Shown piece by piece: positions 8,784-16,030 of a DNA stretch of 20,524 nt (positions are counted from its first letter, which is position 1; every line of letters begins with the position of its first letter). The position numbers and the translations under genes are program-made. The notes beneath the pieces are model-generated. The model searched no databases. It saw only the letters and a program-made list of their open reading frames with translations, and was not told where the DNA came from. This DNA comes from an uncultured Nitrospira sp. (lineage in GTDB: Bacteria; Nitrospirota; Nitrospiria; Nitrospirales; UBA8639), in NCBI GenBank assembly GCA_902500695.1, contig CABVRQ010000019.1, positions 1-20,524 on the forward strand. Reading direction: 5' to 3'.

Positions 8784-9330
8784 CCCTCCTTGATAATTAA
8801 GAAGACCCCCTCAATGTGATTTTGTATACACATCCTAGCCCCCCGGGATAAAAGGGAGATTAAGGGGCCATTAATTTTCACTAATCTTTGAAAAAGGTCT
8901 CTCCTCTTCCATGCCTCTTGGGAATGTAAGAACCGGTTGGGCCGAAGGATCGGGCGTTCAGGAGTTGGCGGATATTTGATTATTTTCGGGTATCAGGATT
9001 CACTCATGACGTATTGCCATAGTGGCACCACAACGAATCACCGGCCAAGAAAACAACTTGCCCGTGAGAGAAAACCTCGATTCATTCAGGGATCAGAATT
9101 CGATTCTGACGGAGAGGATTCCATATCAACATCACATGGAGTCGCATTCGGGAAGGTTCCCCATGCCGGCTTTGGTGGGATGGTGGGTATTCTCCCGGTA
9201 ACACTTGGAGCTTCTCTATGAGGGATTCATGGCACGGTAGGAATCTTTGTCTCAATCATTCAGGCGGTGGAGGCCTCAGATGAATCACTCCGGATAAAGG
9301 CATGGTCACTGAACCCGAGACCGACGACGA
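8784..9330. other. Intergenic gap between efflux operon and protease gene
   Basis: This 547-base stretch holds the protease ribosome site (AGGAGGG at 8784-8790, minus strand) and probably its promoter. The palindromic TGTATACA at 8823-8830 could supply a -10 element about 46 bases upstream of the start, but no matching -35 is evident. A weak hairpin at 9257-9284 (TCAT..AGGC / GCCT..ATGA) follows the efflux operon; no T-run follows it. A 94-codon plus-strand frame (8937-9221) has no recognisable domain or ribosome site. I see no convincing gene. Confidence 0.4.
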
Positions 9331-10968
9331 TTAAGGAACGGAAGGTGTGGTTAAATCATTATTCACGGCGTTATTGTCCGCGTGGACATCGATGCCTCCG
9401 GCGGGTGGTGGTTTGTCGAGATCGACATATTGAAAGGTATCGAAAGGTTGTATTTGCTCGTCGGCAGGCAACTGGTTCCGATTCCAGCCTCCTCCGAGGG
9501 CACGGACGAGCGCAACCGAGGATCTCAGCAGTTCGGCCTTGATCTGCACGGAGTCGATGCGTGCCGTGAGCGTGGCGACTTGCGCATAAATGAGTTCAAG
9601 ACTGGACGCTAGGCCTCCCACATAGAGTTCCATGGTCAGATTTTGCGTTTTGAGTGTGGCTCCGACTGCGGCGTCCTGCCGATTGGCTGCATGGGTGAGC
9701 CGGTTGGTTAAGCTCAAATTATTCTCGACTTCGCGAAAGGCGTTCAAAACGGTCGAACGGTAGCGGTCTTCCGTCTCGCGATAGGCAGACCAGGCCTGCT
9801 GCAATTGGGCGCGCCGATATCCACCCTGGAAGAGCGGCAGCGAAACAGTGGACCCATAGGACCAGAAACTACTGGCGAGCTTGATCAGACTGAAACCGGT
9901 ATCTTCGAACCCGCCTCCGGCCGAGAACCTCACATCTGGGAAAAAGGCGGCACGGGCGATACCGATGACCCGGTTAGCCTGCGCCATCTGGCGCTCCATC
10001 CCGGCGATGTCAGGCCGACGTTCCAGTAAAGTGGAAGGGATGGTCCGGGGAATAGCGAAATCCTCCACTCGAAGGTCATCCACCGGCTTGATCGTGAAAC
10101 TGCTGGGTGCCATGTTGACGAGAATGGCGATGGCCTGTTCCGTCACCTGGCGTTGGCCTTGGATCTGGGCTAATTTCGTCTCCGTACTGAACAGCAGAGA
10201 TTCGACGCGGGCGACATCGAGTGCCGACGCGATCGCGCCGGCGAACTGGGCCTTGATGAGGTCGAGTGATTCTGTGTAGAGGGCGATCGATTGGGAATAG
10301 ATCGCATCCTGGGCGTCGTATCCCCGGAGCGTGAAATAGTTTGCCCCGATTTCGGCCTGCAGGCTGAGTCGCGCGAGTCCATAGTCGGCGGCCCGCTCCT
10401 CAGCCCGGTAGAGTTCGGCGCGGGTAGCATTGCGAAGCGCGGACCAAAAATCCGGCTCCCAGGAAGCAAGCCCCCCGGTGGTAATGGCCACTTCACGGTT
10501 CTCCTCCCCATTGCCGCGAAACAGACTATTGTCGGATTGCCTGTTGTTCGAGGCACCGAACCCCAGACCGGCGTGAGGCAGGTACTGGGACCTGGCCCTC
10601 ATCATCACATCACGAGCCTGGACGAACCGCTCGGCAGCGGCCTGCAGATCAGGATTGGCCGCCATGGCCTGTTCTTCCAGACTGTTCAGGATGGGATCGT
10701 TAAACAATGTCCACCAATCCGGGCGTAATTCATCATCCGATGGATTCGCCTCGACGAAGGGACTGGCTCCACGCCATGAAGCGGGGACGACATATTGAGG
10801 CGGTTCATAGGTGGGAGCCAAATCGACGGCCGGAAACCAATTACAAGCCGGCAAATTGAGGATCAGCACTAACAAGCCGTAGTGCCACCACACACGAGCC
10901 GGAAGGATGCGCGAGGCGTCCCGTCCCGGGGGGAAGCGGTTTCCCATTATGTGTCGAGAGACTCTCAT
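9331..10968 (-). CDS. RND efflux outer-membrane factor, NodT/OprM-type lipoprotein
   Basis: Outer-membrane channel of the tripartite pump, predicted to open the exit duct for exported compounds. It has a lipoprotein signal with the lipobox LPAC (Cys42), after which the mature chain begins. It has two repeats of the outer-membrane efflux fold. Typical segments are DWWTLFNDPILNSLEEQA and NPDLQAAAERFVQAR early in the first repeat and FPDVRFSAGGGFE, ERRPDIAGMERQM in the second. Length (545 residues) is slightly above the family norm because of an N-terminal head and a hydrophilic tail after the last helices. The start ATG overlaps the fusion-protein stop as ATGA, which indicates translational coupling. 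Substrates cannot be deduced. Confidence 0.92.
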   Translation of the reverse strand: MRVSRHIMGNRFPPGRDASRILPARVWWHYGLLVLILNLPACNWFPAVDLAPTYEPPQYVVPASWRGASPFVEANPSDDELRPDWWTLFNDPILNSLEEQAMAANPDLQAAAERFVQARDVMMRARSQYLPHAGLGFGASNNRQSDNSLFRGNGEENREVAITTGGLASWEPDFWSALRNATRAELYRAEERAADYGLARLSLQAEIGANYFTLRGYDAQDAIYSQSIALYTESLDLIKAQFAGAIASALDVARVESLLFSTETKLAQIQGQRQVTEQAIAILVNMAPSSFTIKPVDDLRVEDFAIPRTIPSTLLERRPDIAGMERQMAQANRVIGIARAAFFPDVRFSAGGGFEDTGFSLIKLASSFWSYGSTVSLPLFQGGYRRAQLQQAWSAYRETEDRYRSTVLNAFREVENNLSLTNRLTHAANRQDAAVGATLKTQNLTMELYVGGLASSLELIYAQVATLTARIDSVQIKAELLRSSVALVRALGGGWNRNQLPADEQIQPFDTFQYVDLDKPPPAGGIDVHADNNAVNNDLTTPSVP

Positions 10969-12293
10969 GGTGAAGAATGTACCCGTGATGCCGTAGACTC
11001 CATGGGCGCAGGAGCGATATTTGGTGCAAGAACTTTCGGAGACGGTGGAACTTCCATGGACGCGGGAACTTCCATTGGCACAGGACCTTTCATAGGCGCA
11101 ACAGTCTCCGTTGGTGCGGGCGCGTCTGTCCCAAGGAGGTCATAACCAGGCGCCGGCGTCACGATACGCACCATGTCTCCTTCAAGCAATGCCGCGCTCG
11201 GGTTGTTCACGATGCGGTCGGTGGTGGAAACCCCCTCTGCGACTTCGACAGCGCTGTCGAGGAGTTTGCTCACGATAATCGGGTTGAAGCGCACTCGGTC
11301 ATCCTCTCCCACCACAGCCAATTGTGTGCCGTGCTCCTGGAAGACCAACGCGGTGGACGGAATCATGAACACTTCCCTATCAACCGGCGCGGTGAGGTGG
11401 ACCTGGGCGTAGGAGCCGGGCCAGAGGGCTCTGTCCTCGTTTTCGATCGTGAAGATGGTGATCGCGGTGCGTGTGCTGACGTCGAATCCACGAGCGACGG
11501 TCAGAAATTTCGCAGTGAAATGACGATTGGGCAATTGCGGCACCGTCACATCGGCTGTCAGGCCGGGCTGGAGGAAGGGGCCGAACGATTCCGGCACGGA
11601 GACAAAGAGGCGCAGCATACTCACGTCAGCCACGGTAAAGAGATTGCTGACGGAGCCGGGGGAACTGATCGTGCCTTCTTTGTTCACGTAATCACCGACA
11701 TTAATGTTACGAACGGTTACCACACCATCATAGGGCGCAACAATGGTTTTGAATCGAATCAGCGCCTCGAAGTTCCTGACGTTCTGCTCTGCTGCCCGGA
11801 CCTTCGCCAATTCGGCTTTCGCCTCTGCCATCTTCACCGAGATCGACTGTTCGGAGACTGCATGATTTTTGCGCAGGGCCAGCCAGCGCTTGGCGGTGAT
11901 TTCGGCGAGGGAATAGATGGCGCGCACCGACTCATAATCCGCTTTGGCCTGTGCATATTGGGCGTCGAGGGCCGGCGCGTTAATTTCGGCAAGAATATCG
12001 CCCTGTTTCACCAGCCCCCCGTAGTCCTTGTACCACATCTTCACATAGCCAGAGACCTGCGCATAGATGGGCGCCTGAAACCAAGCCTGAATATTGCCTG
12101 GGAGCGTAATGGTCTCGGTCGGTGGCACCGGCTTGGCGTAAATGACCGCCACGGTGGGGACGGCATTTTCGTGCGTCTCCTCGCGTAGCAATGAGGCGTC
12201 ACTTTTGCTCTCATAAGCACGATAGCCGAGGTAGAGGACACACAGAAGTGCCGCTGCGATGACCATGAGCCTTCCACGTAGGATCTTATTCAT
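10965..12293 (-). CDS. RND efflux membrane fusion protein (HlyD/AcrA family)
   Basis: Periplasmic adaptor linking the RND pump to the outer-membrane channel. An N-terminal membrane anchor (LMVIAAALLCVLYLGY, residues 9-24) is followed by a lipoyl/barrel-sandwich half (YAQVSGYVKMWYKDYGGLV), an alpha-helical hairpin (about 108-180), the second lipoyl half (IVAPYDGVVTVRNINVGDYV) and beta-barrel and membrane-proximal domains. The frame runs open further upstream to 12422, but those extra residues overlap the upstream gene deeply and are unlike the family, so I chose the ATG at 12293. It overlaps the upstream stop by eight bases and has AAGGA about 11 bases before it. Residues 399-434 form an unusual Pro/Met hexapeptide repeat tract, listed separately. 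Predicted length is 442 residues. Confidence 0.9.
   Translation of the reverse strand: MNKILRGRLMVIAAALLCVLYLGYRAYESKSDASLLREETHENAVPTVAVIYAKPVPPTETITLPGNIQAWFQAPIYAQVSGYVKMWYKDYGGLVKQGDILAEINAPALDAQYAQAKADYESVRAIYSLAEITAKRWLALRKNHAVSEQSISVKMAEAKAELAKVRAAEQNVRNFEALIRFKTIVAPYDGVVTVRNINVGDYVNKEGTISSPGSVSNLFTVADVSMLRLFVSVPESFGPFLQPGLTADVTVPQLPNRHFTAKFLTVARGFDVSTRTAITIFTIENEDRALWPGSYAQVHLTAPVDREVFMIPSTALVFQEHGTQLAVVGEDDRVRFNPIIVSKLLDSAVEVAEGVSTTDRIVNNPSAALLEGDMVRIVTPAPGYDLLGTDAPAPTETVAPMKGPVPMEVPASMEVPPSPKVLAPNIAPAPMESTASRVHSSP
10992..11099 (-). repeat. 18-bp degenerate tandem repeat in the fusion-protein C-terminus
   Basis: Six consecutive 18-bp units encode six-residue blocks of the type APMKGP, VPMEVP, ASMEVP, PSPKVL, APNIAP, APMEST. 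The second and third units are the most alike at DNA level: both begin GGAACTTCCAT on the plus strand, at 11047 and 11065. The tract lies after the last folded domain of the adaptor and just before the coupled start of the outer-membrane factor. It is a low-complexity, probably disordered tail that could vary in length between strains. Confidence 0.7.
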
Positions 12294-13995
12294 TATATGT
12301 ATGGTCCTTCTGACGAGCCGCTCGCCTGTTATACACAATTGCGTAGACGCAGGGCACGAAAAATAGGGTAAAGAGGGTGGCCATGAGCAAGCCGCCGATG
12401 ACGGCCCGACCCAGCGGCGCATTGGCAGAATACCCTGTTGCCATGGGGACCATCCCGAAAATCATGGCCGAAGCCGTCATGAGCACCGGACGGAAGCGGG
12501 TCGTTCCGGCTTCAACCGCGGCTCGCAACGCGTCGCCGTGCTCTTTGAGCTGGTCACGCGCATAGGTCACCACGAGGATAGAATTGGCGGTTGCCGTGCC
12601 CATGGTCATGATGGCGCCCGTCAGCGCGGGTTCCGAAAGACGCGTATGGGTCAGAAATAATGCCCATGCGATGCCCGCCAACGCGCCGGGCAGGGCCGTA
12701 ATGATGATGAAGGGATCCAACCAGGATTGGAAGTTGACGACGATCAGCAAATAGATCAGCGCGACCGCGACGAGAAGTCCGACGATCAGCTCGAAATACG
12801 CGTCGTGCATCAGGGAGGCCTGTCCATGGATTTCGAGCGCGGCGGTATGAGGCATCTCGTCCTCCATGTCCTTGGCAATTTTTTCGACATCCGCCAGCAC
12901 ACCGCCGAGGTCTCGCCCTTCGGCAGAGACATAAATGTTGAATAGCGGCATAATGTTCCCATGCGTGATCACGCCAGGCGTGCCCGTCGCGGTAATGTCT
13001 GCCAAATTGCCGAGGAGCTGCACCTCCTGCCCATCCGGATCCTTAGAATTACTTGAGGACTGGACCGGGATGGTCTTGAGACTATTGACGCTGTTGACTT
13101 GGGGCTGCGGCGTATAGACATTGATCAGGTACGACATGCCGGTACTGGGATCGAGCCAATAGATTTGGTCGGTCTGTTGGCTCCCGGCAGTTGTCATGAG
13201 TACGTTGTCGGCCATATCCTTCAAGGACCTGTTAACCCCGAGTCCGAATGTGCGATTGCCTTCGACCATGAGGGTCGGCGTAGCCATTGTCTGCTGGATC
13301 ACCACGTCCGCGGCGCCGGGAATTTCGCGAAACTTGCCGACCAATTTTCGGGCATACTCGAAATTGGGGTACATGTCCGGGCCGTTGATTTGCACATCGA
13401 TCGGCGCAGGCGCGCCGAAATTGAGAATTTTTGCGGTGAGATCGGACGGCTGGAAGGTGAATTCGGTTCCCGGATAGCGTTCCCTCAGGCCCTTGCGGAG
13501 AATTTTCCGATATTCCCACACCGGTGACTTTTCGTCCTTCAAAAGGATCGTGAGGTCACAATCCTGGGAGCCGATTGTCGGCGTCGGAATGAAGGCGAGG
13601 TTGTGCGGTCCGACCGGCAGGCCGCAGTTACTCACGATATTTTCAACCTGACCAGGCAGCAATTCCTCGATGCTGTTGGAGACAAGCGTGGCAATGCGTC
13701 CTGAAACCTCGATGCGCGTCCCGAGCGGCGCCCGCATATGCATCGTCATGATGTCGGACCTGATCTCGGGAAAGTAATCCCGCCCAAGGAAGAAAAAGAG
13801 GGACAGGGAACTCACCGCGATGGCCAGAGAGATCGTGACGAAGATGCGACGGTTGGCGATCGCCTGTTCGAGCAGCGAACCGTAGCCCCGGCGGAACTGA
13901 TTGAAGCGACGTTCGAACCCATTCTGAAAGCGGACAAAGATATTTCGAGAGCCTTCCGCGCCTGCTTCTCCGTGAGGTTCATGCGGCTGCGACAT
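12286..13995 (-). CDS. RND efflux pump, C-terminal half (TM7-TM12)
   Basis: The second half of an RND inner-membrane transporter as a separate gene. A hydrophilic head (residues 1-45, His/Glu-rich then basic) leads into TM7 (about 51-70), the second periplasmic porter/docking domain (about 72-398) and TM8-TM12 (about 401-420, 424-445, 457-478, 502-525, 531-555). TM10 reads MGTATANSILVVTYARD, so the lysine of AcrB (Lys940) is replaced by Ala470. The ATG has AAGGA five bases upstream, and its gene overlaps the N-half gene by 17 bases in another frame. A stop in this frame at 14005-14007 means the half cannot be entered from upstream without a shift inside the overlap region. The two halves together total 1068 residues, the normal size of one intact pump. 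Confidence 0.88.
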   Translation of the reverse strand: MSQPHEPHGEAGAEGSRNIFVRFQNGFERRFNQFRRGYGSLLEQAIANRRIFVTISLAIAVSSLSLFFFLGRDYFPEIRSDIMTMHMRAPLGTRIEVSGRIATLVSNSIEELLPGQVENIVSNCGLPVGPHNLAFIPTPTIGSQDCDLTILLKDEKSPVWEYRKILRKGLRERYPGTEFTFQPSDLTAKILNFGAPAPIDVQINGPDMYPNFEYARKLVGKFREIPGAADVVIQQTMATPTLMVEGNRTFGLGVNRSLKDMADNVLMTTAGSQQTDQIYWLDPSTGMSYLINVYTPQPQVNSVNSLKTIPVQSSSNSKDPDGQEVQLLGNLADITATGTPGVITHGNIMPLFNIYVSAEGRDLGGVLADVEKIAKDMEDEMPHTAALEIHGQASLMHDAYFELIVGLLVAVALIYLLIVVNFQSWLDPFIIITALPGALAGIAWALFLTHTRLSEPALTGAIMTMGTATANSILVVTYARDQLKEHGDALRAAVEAGTTRFRPVLMTASAMIFGMVPMATGYSANAPLGRAVIGGLLMATLFTLFFVPCVYAIVYNRRAARQKDHTYNE

Positions 13996-15478
13996 GGTGA
14001 TCCTTTAGCATATATTTGGCCATGGTCGGCACCAGTGTGCGTGAAAAAATAAAGGAGGCGAGCATCGCAATAATGACCGCCTCCGCCATGGGCTTGAAGA
14101 GGTAGCCGGCAACGCCGCCGAGTTCAAAGAGCGGGAGCCAGACGATCGCGATGCAGAGGGTGGCAACAAAGGTCGGGACAACGATCTCATTGGCAGCGTC
14201 GATGATAGCCTGTTCAAGCGGTTTGCCCATTTCGATATGACGATCAATATTTTCGATCATCACGGTCGCATCGTCGACCAGAATGCCGACGGCCAGCGCC
14301 AACCCGCCCAAGGTCATGACGTTGATCGTTTCTTCGAGCAGATGTAGGCCGATGATGGCGGTCAGGATGGACAGCGGAATCGAGGTCCAGACGATGACCG
14401 TGGCCCGCCATGAGCCGAGCAGCAACAGCACGATGAGGCCGACCAGCCCACCCGCCATCAGCATTTCATGCAAGACGTCCGCGATCGAATCTTTCACGAA
14501 GGTCGAGGCATCATTGACGAGCTTGATTTCCACGCCCTCCGGAGAGATTTGCTCGGCGCGCGGGATCATCTTCTTGATCCCATCAACGACATCGAGAGTC
14601 GAGGCCTCCGTGCTTTTCATCGCGACAAGGATGACGGTCTGTTTGCCCTTCACCAGGACCGAGTTTTGTTGTACCCGGCCCATGAGACGCACGGTGGCGA
14701 CGTCGCGCAAGTAAACAAACGCGTTGCCCTCCCGCTTAATCGGGAAATCGGCGAAATCCTCAATCTTCAACGGTGACGCGTTCGTCATAACGATCCAATC
14801 GGTCTGCTTGATCTTGATGTCGCCGGACGGCAGCACGAGGTATTGCTGTTGGAGTGCATTGTGAATGTCCGCCGGAGTGAGCTGACGGGCGAGCAGTTTC
14901 TGCTGATCGAGGTTGACCATGACCTGCATGTCCTGGCCGCCGTAGGGGTGCGGTAGAACGATCCCGGGTACCGTCACGAGCAGGGGGCGGATTCGCATGT
15001 AGACAAGATTGTAAAGTTCCGCAGGTGTCAGGTGGTCGGAGCTGATTTGGAGCATGGCCACCGGAATGGAAGATGGAGCGAGGCGCATGACCATGGGCGG
15101 CGAAATATCGGGCGGCAGCGCCTTGACGACGTTCTGCGCAATGCCCACGATATCCGCTTCGGCCCTACCGACGTCGACATCGTCCTGGAGAAAAATATTT
15201 GTGATGCTGCTGCCGAAGTAGGAATGGCTATGGATGTACTTGATGCCTTCCACTGTGGAGGTTAGAAAGCGTTCGAACAGATACGTGATGCGCCCTTCCA
15301 CTTGCTGCGGGAGCATTCCGGAGTAGATCCAGACTACGGAGGTAACGGGAATCGTGATATTCGGAAAAATGTCGGTCGGCATGTGCCGCACGGTGTTGGC
15401 CCCCAACAACACGATGAGGATGGTCATGACGACGAAGGTGTAGGGGCGCCGCAGGGCAATGAGGACGAGCTGGTTCAT
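13979..15478 (-). CDS. RND efflux pump, N-terminal half (TM1-TM6)
   Basis: The first half of an RND inner-membrane drug/proton antiporter. TM1 (about 14-31) is followed by the first periplasmic porter/docking domain (NMPTDIFPN-like start HMPTDIFPNITIPVTSV), then TM2-TM6 (about 336-355, 360-380, 388-410, 434-453, 461-485). TM4 carries the paired aspartates of the proton relay, Asp402-Asp403 in GILVDDATVMIENID, the counterparts of AcrB Asp407/Asp408. The protein stops at residue 499, soon after TM6, exactly where the cytoplasmic linker to TM7 would run. GGGAGG lies eight bases before the ATG. It is the first gene of the four-gene efflux operon and would be inactive alone, because the second porter domain and TM7-TM12 are in the next gene. 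Confidence 0.88.
   Translation of the reverse strand: MNQLVLIALRRPYTFVVMTILIVLLGANTVRHMPTDIFPNITIPVTSVVWIYSGMLPQQVEGRITYLFERFLTSTVEGIKYIHSHSYFGSSITNIFLQDDVDVGRAEADIVGIAQNVVKALPPDISPPMVMRLAPSSIPVAMLQISSDHLTPAELYNLVYMRIRPLLVTVPGIVLPHPYGGQDMQVMVNLDQQKLLARQLTPADIHNALQQQYLVLPSGDIKIKQTDWIVMTNASPLKIEDFADFPIKREGNAFVYLRDVATVRLMGRVQQNSVLVKGKQTVILVAMKSTEASTLDVVDGIKKMIPRAEQISPEGVEIKLVNDASTFVKDSIADVLHEMLMAGGLVGLIVLLLLGSWRATVIVWTSIPLSILTAIIGLHLLEETINVMTLGGLALAVGILVDDATVMIENIDRHIEMGKPLEQAIIDAANEIVVPTFVATLCIAIVWLPLFELGGVAGYLFKPMAEAVIIAMLASFIFSRTLVPTMAKYMLKDHHVAAA
13996..14006 (-). promoter_or_regulatory. Internal ribosome site for the RND C-half
   Basis: Read on the minus strand, AAAGGA (14006-14001) is five bases before the ATG at 13995-13993, inside the last codons of the N-half gene. 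It supports re-initiation or coupled translation of the C-half rather than a plain broken gene. The same bases encode Lys-Asp of the linker, so the match could be chance. Confidence 0.55.
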
Positions 15479-16030
15479 GCGCGAAGCCTCCCAAAAACGG
15501 TTTGAGTTTCTGTCAGGTTGGATGCCATTTAGCTAAACGACCTCTAATGGGTTTTGTGATCCGGGTTTCATAACTTACAAACATTCCCATTAGCCCCCCA
15601 GCAAAATCCTTACCAAATCGAAGTAGGCATCCAGGTAGCCCACAGCGTAGGCCACAGCAGTTGATTGGCGCGGTGTCGACCCCCCATAGCCCTACGACGC
15701 AACTGTTGAGTTACGTATGTAGGTCAGGATTCCGCGTGGATTTTTGCACTGAGCGCACCGTGCGCAATCTCACAATTCAGGAAGACGGGTGAGCTATGCT
15801 CTTGGACAAGAAGTCCTAGAGAAATGCTTAGAAATAGGAAGATTCTGTCGCTTTCCTACAGAACAATCGAAGGCTAACGCAAGTGGTATTCATCTTGCTG
15901 TTACATTAAAACCAGTTGTGCAGGAGGCCTCACAAAGAACACCAGGCCTGATTGATAATTGATTCAGCCTCACTTATTCATTTCTCGGATTAAGACCTTC
16001 TAACGTATAGAGGTCGGAAAGTGGAGAACC
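15479..16030. promoter_or_regulatory. Divergent regulatory region between efflux operon and modA-like gene
   Basis: This 552-base gap separates two divergent genes, so both promoters should lie here. The efflux ribosome site is CCTCCC at 15487-15492 (minus). An exact inverted repeat, CTAATGGG at 15544-15551 and CCCATTAG at 15586-15593, has its arm centres 42 bases apart, about four helical turns, and lies just upstream of the efflux start. A 12-bp tandem repeat is at 15635-15658. On the modA side TTGATA (15952-15957) could be a -35 box with a weak TATTCA about 17 bases on. A 57-codon GTG frame (15789-15962) has somewhat coding-like codon bias but no recognisable product. No regulator gene is present. 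Confidence 0.45.
15635..15658. repeat. 12-bp tandem direct repeat
   Basis: Two adjacent copies, GTAGCCCACAGC and GTAGGCCACAGC, differ at one base. They lie between the divergent efflux and modA-like genes and could be paired sites for a regulator, or a chance slippage product. Confidence 0.5.

Noticed and set aside
8937..9221. 94-codon plus-strand frame upstream of the protease gene
   Set aside because: No ribosome site, no recognisable domain, and the stretch probably holds the promoter of the divergently read protease gene.
9257..9284. Hairpin after the efflux operon as an intrinsic terminator
   Set aside because: The stem is broken by an internal loop and no T-run follows on the minus strand.
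11322..12188. 288-codon plus-strand frame opposite the efflux adaptor
   Set aside because: It lies wholly antisense to a well-supported membrane fusion protein, with Gly/His/Arg-rich composition typical of shadow frames.
12294..12422. Upstream extension of the membrane fusion protein to 12422
   Set aside because: It would overlap the RND C-half by over 130 bases and adds Cys/Ser/Pro-rich residues unlike any adaptor N-terminus; the ATG at 12293 begins a normal anchor helix.
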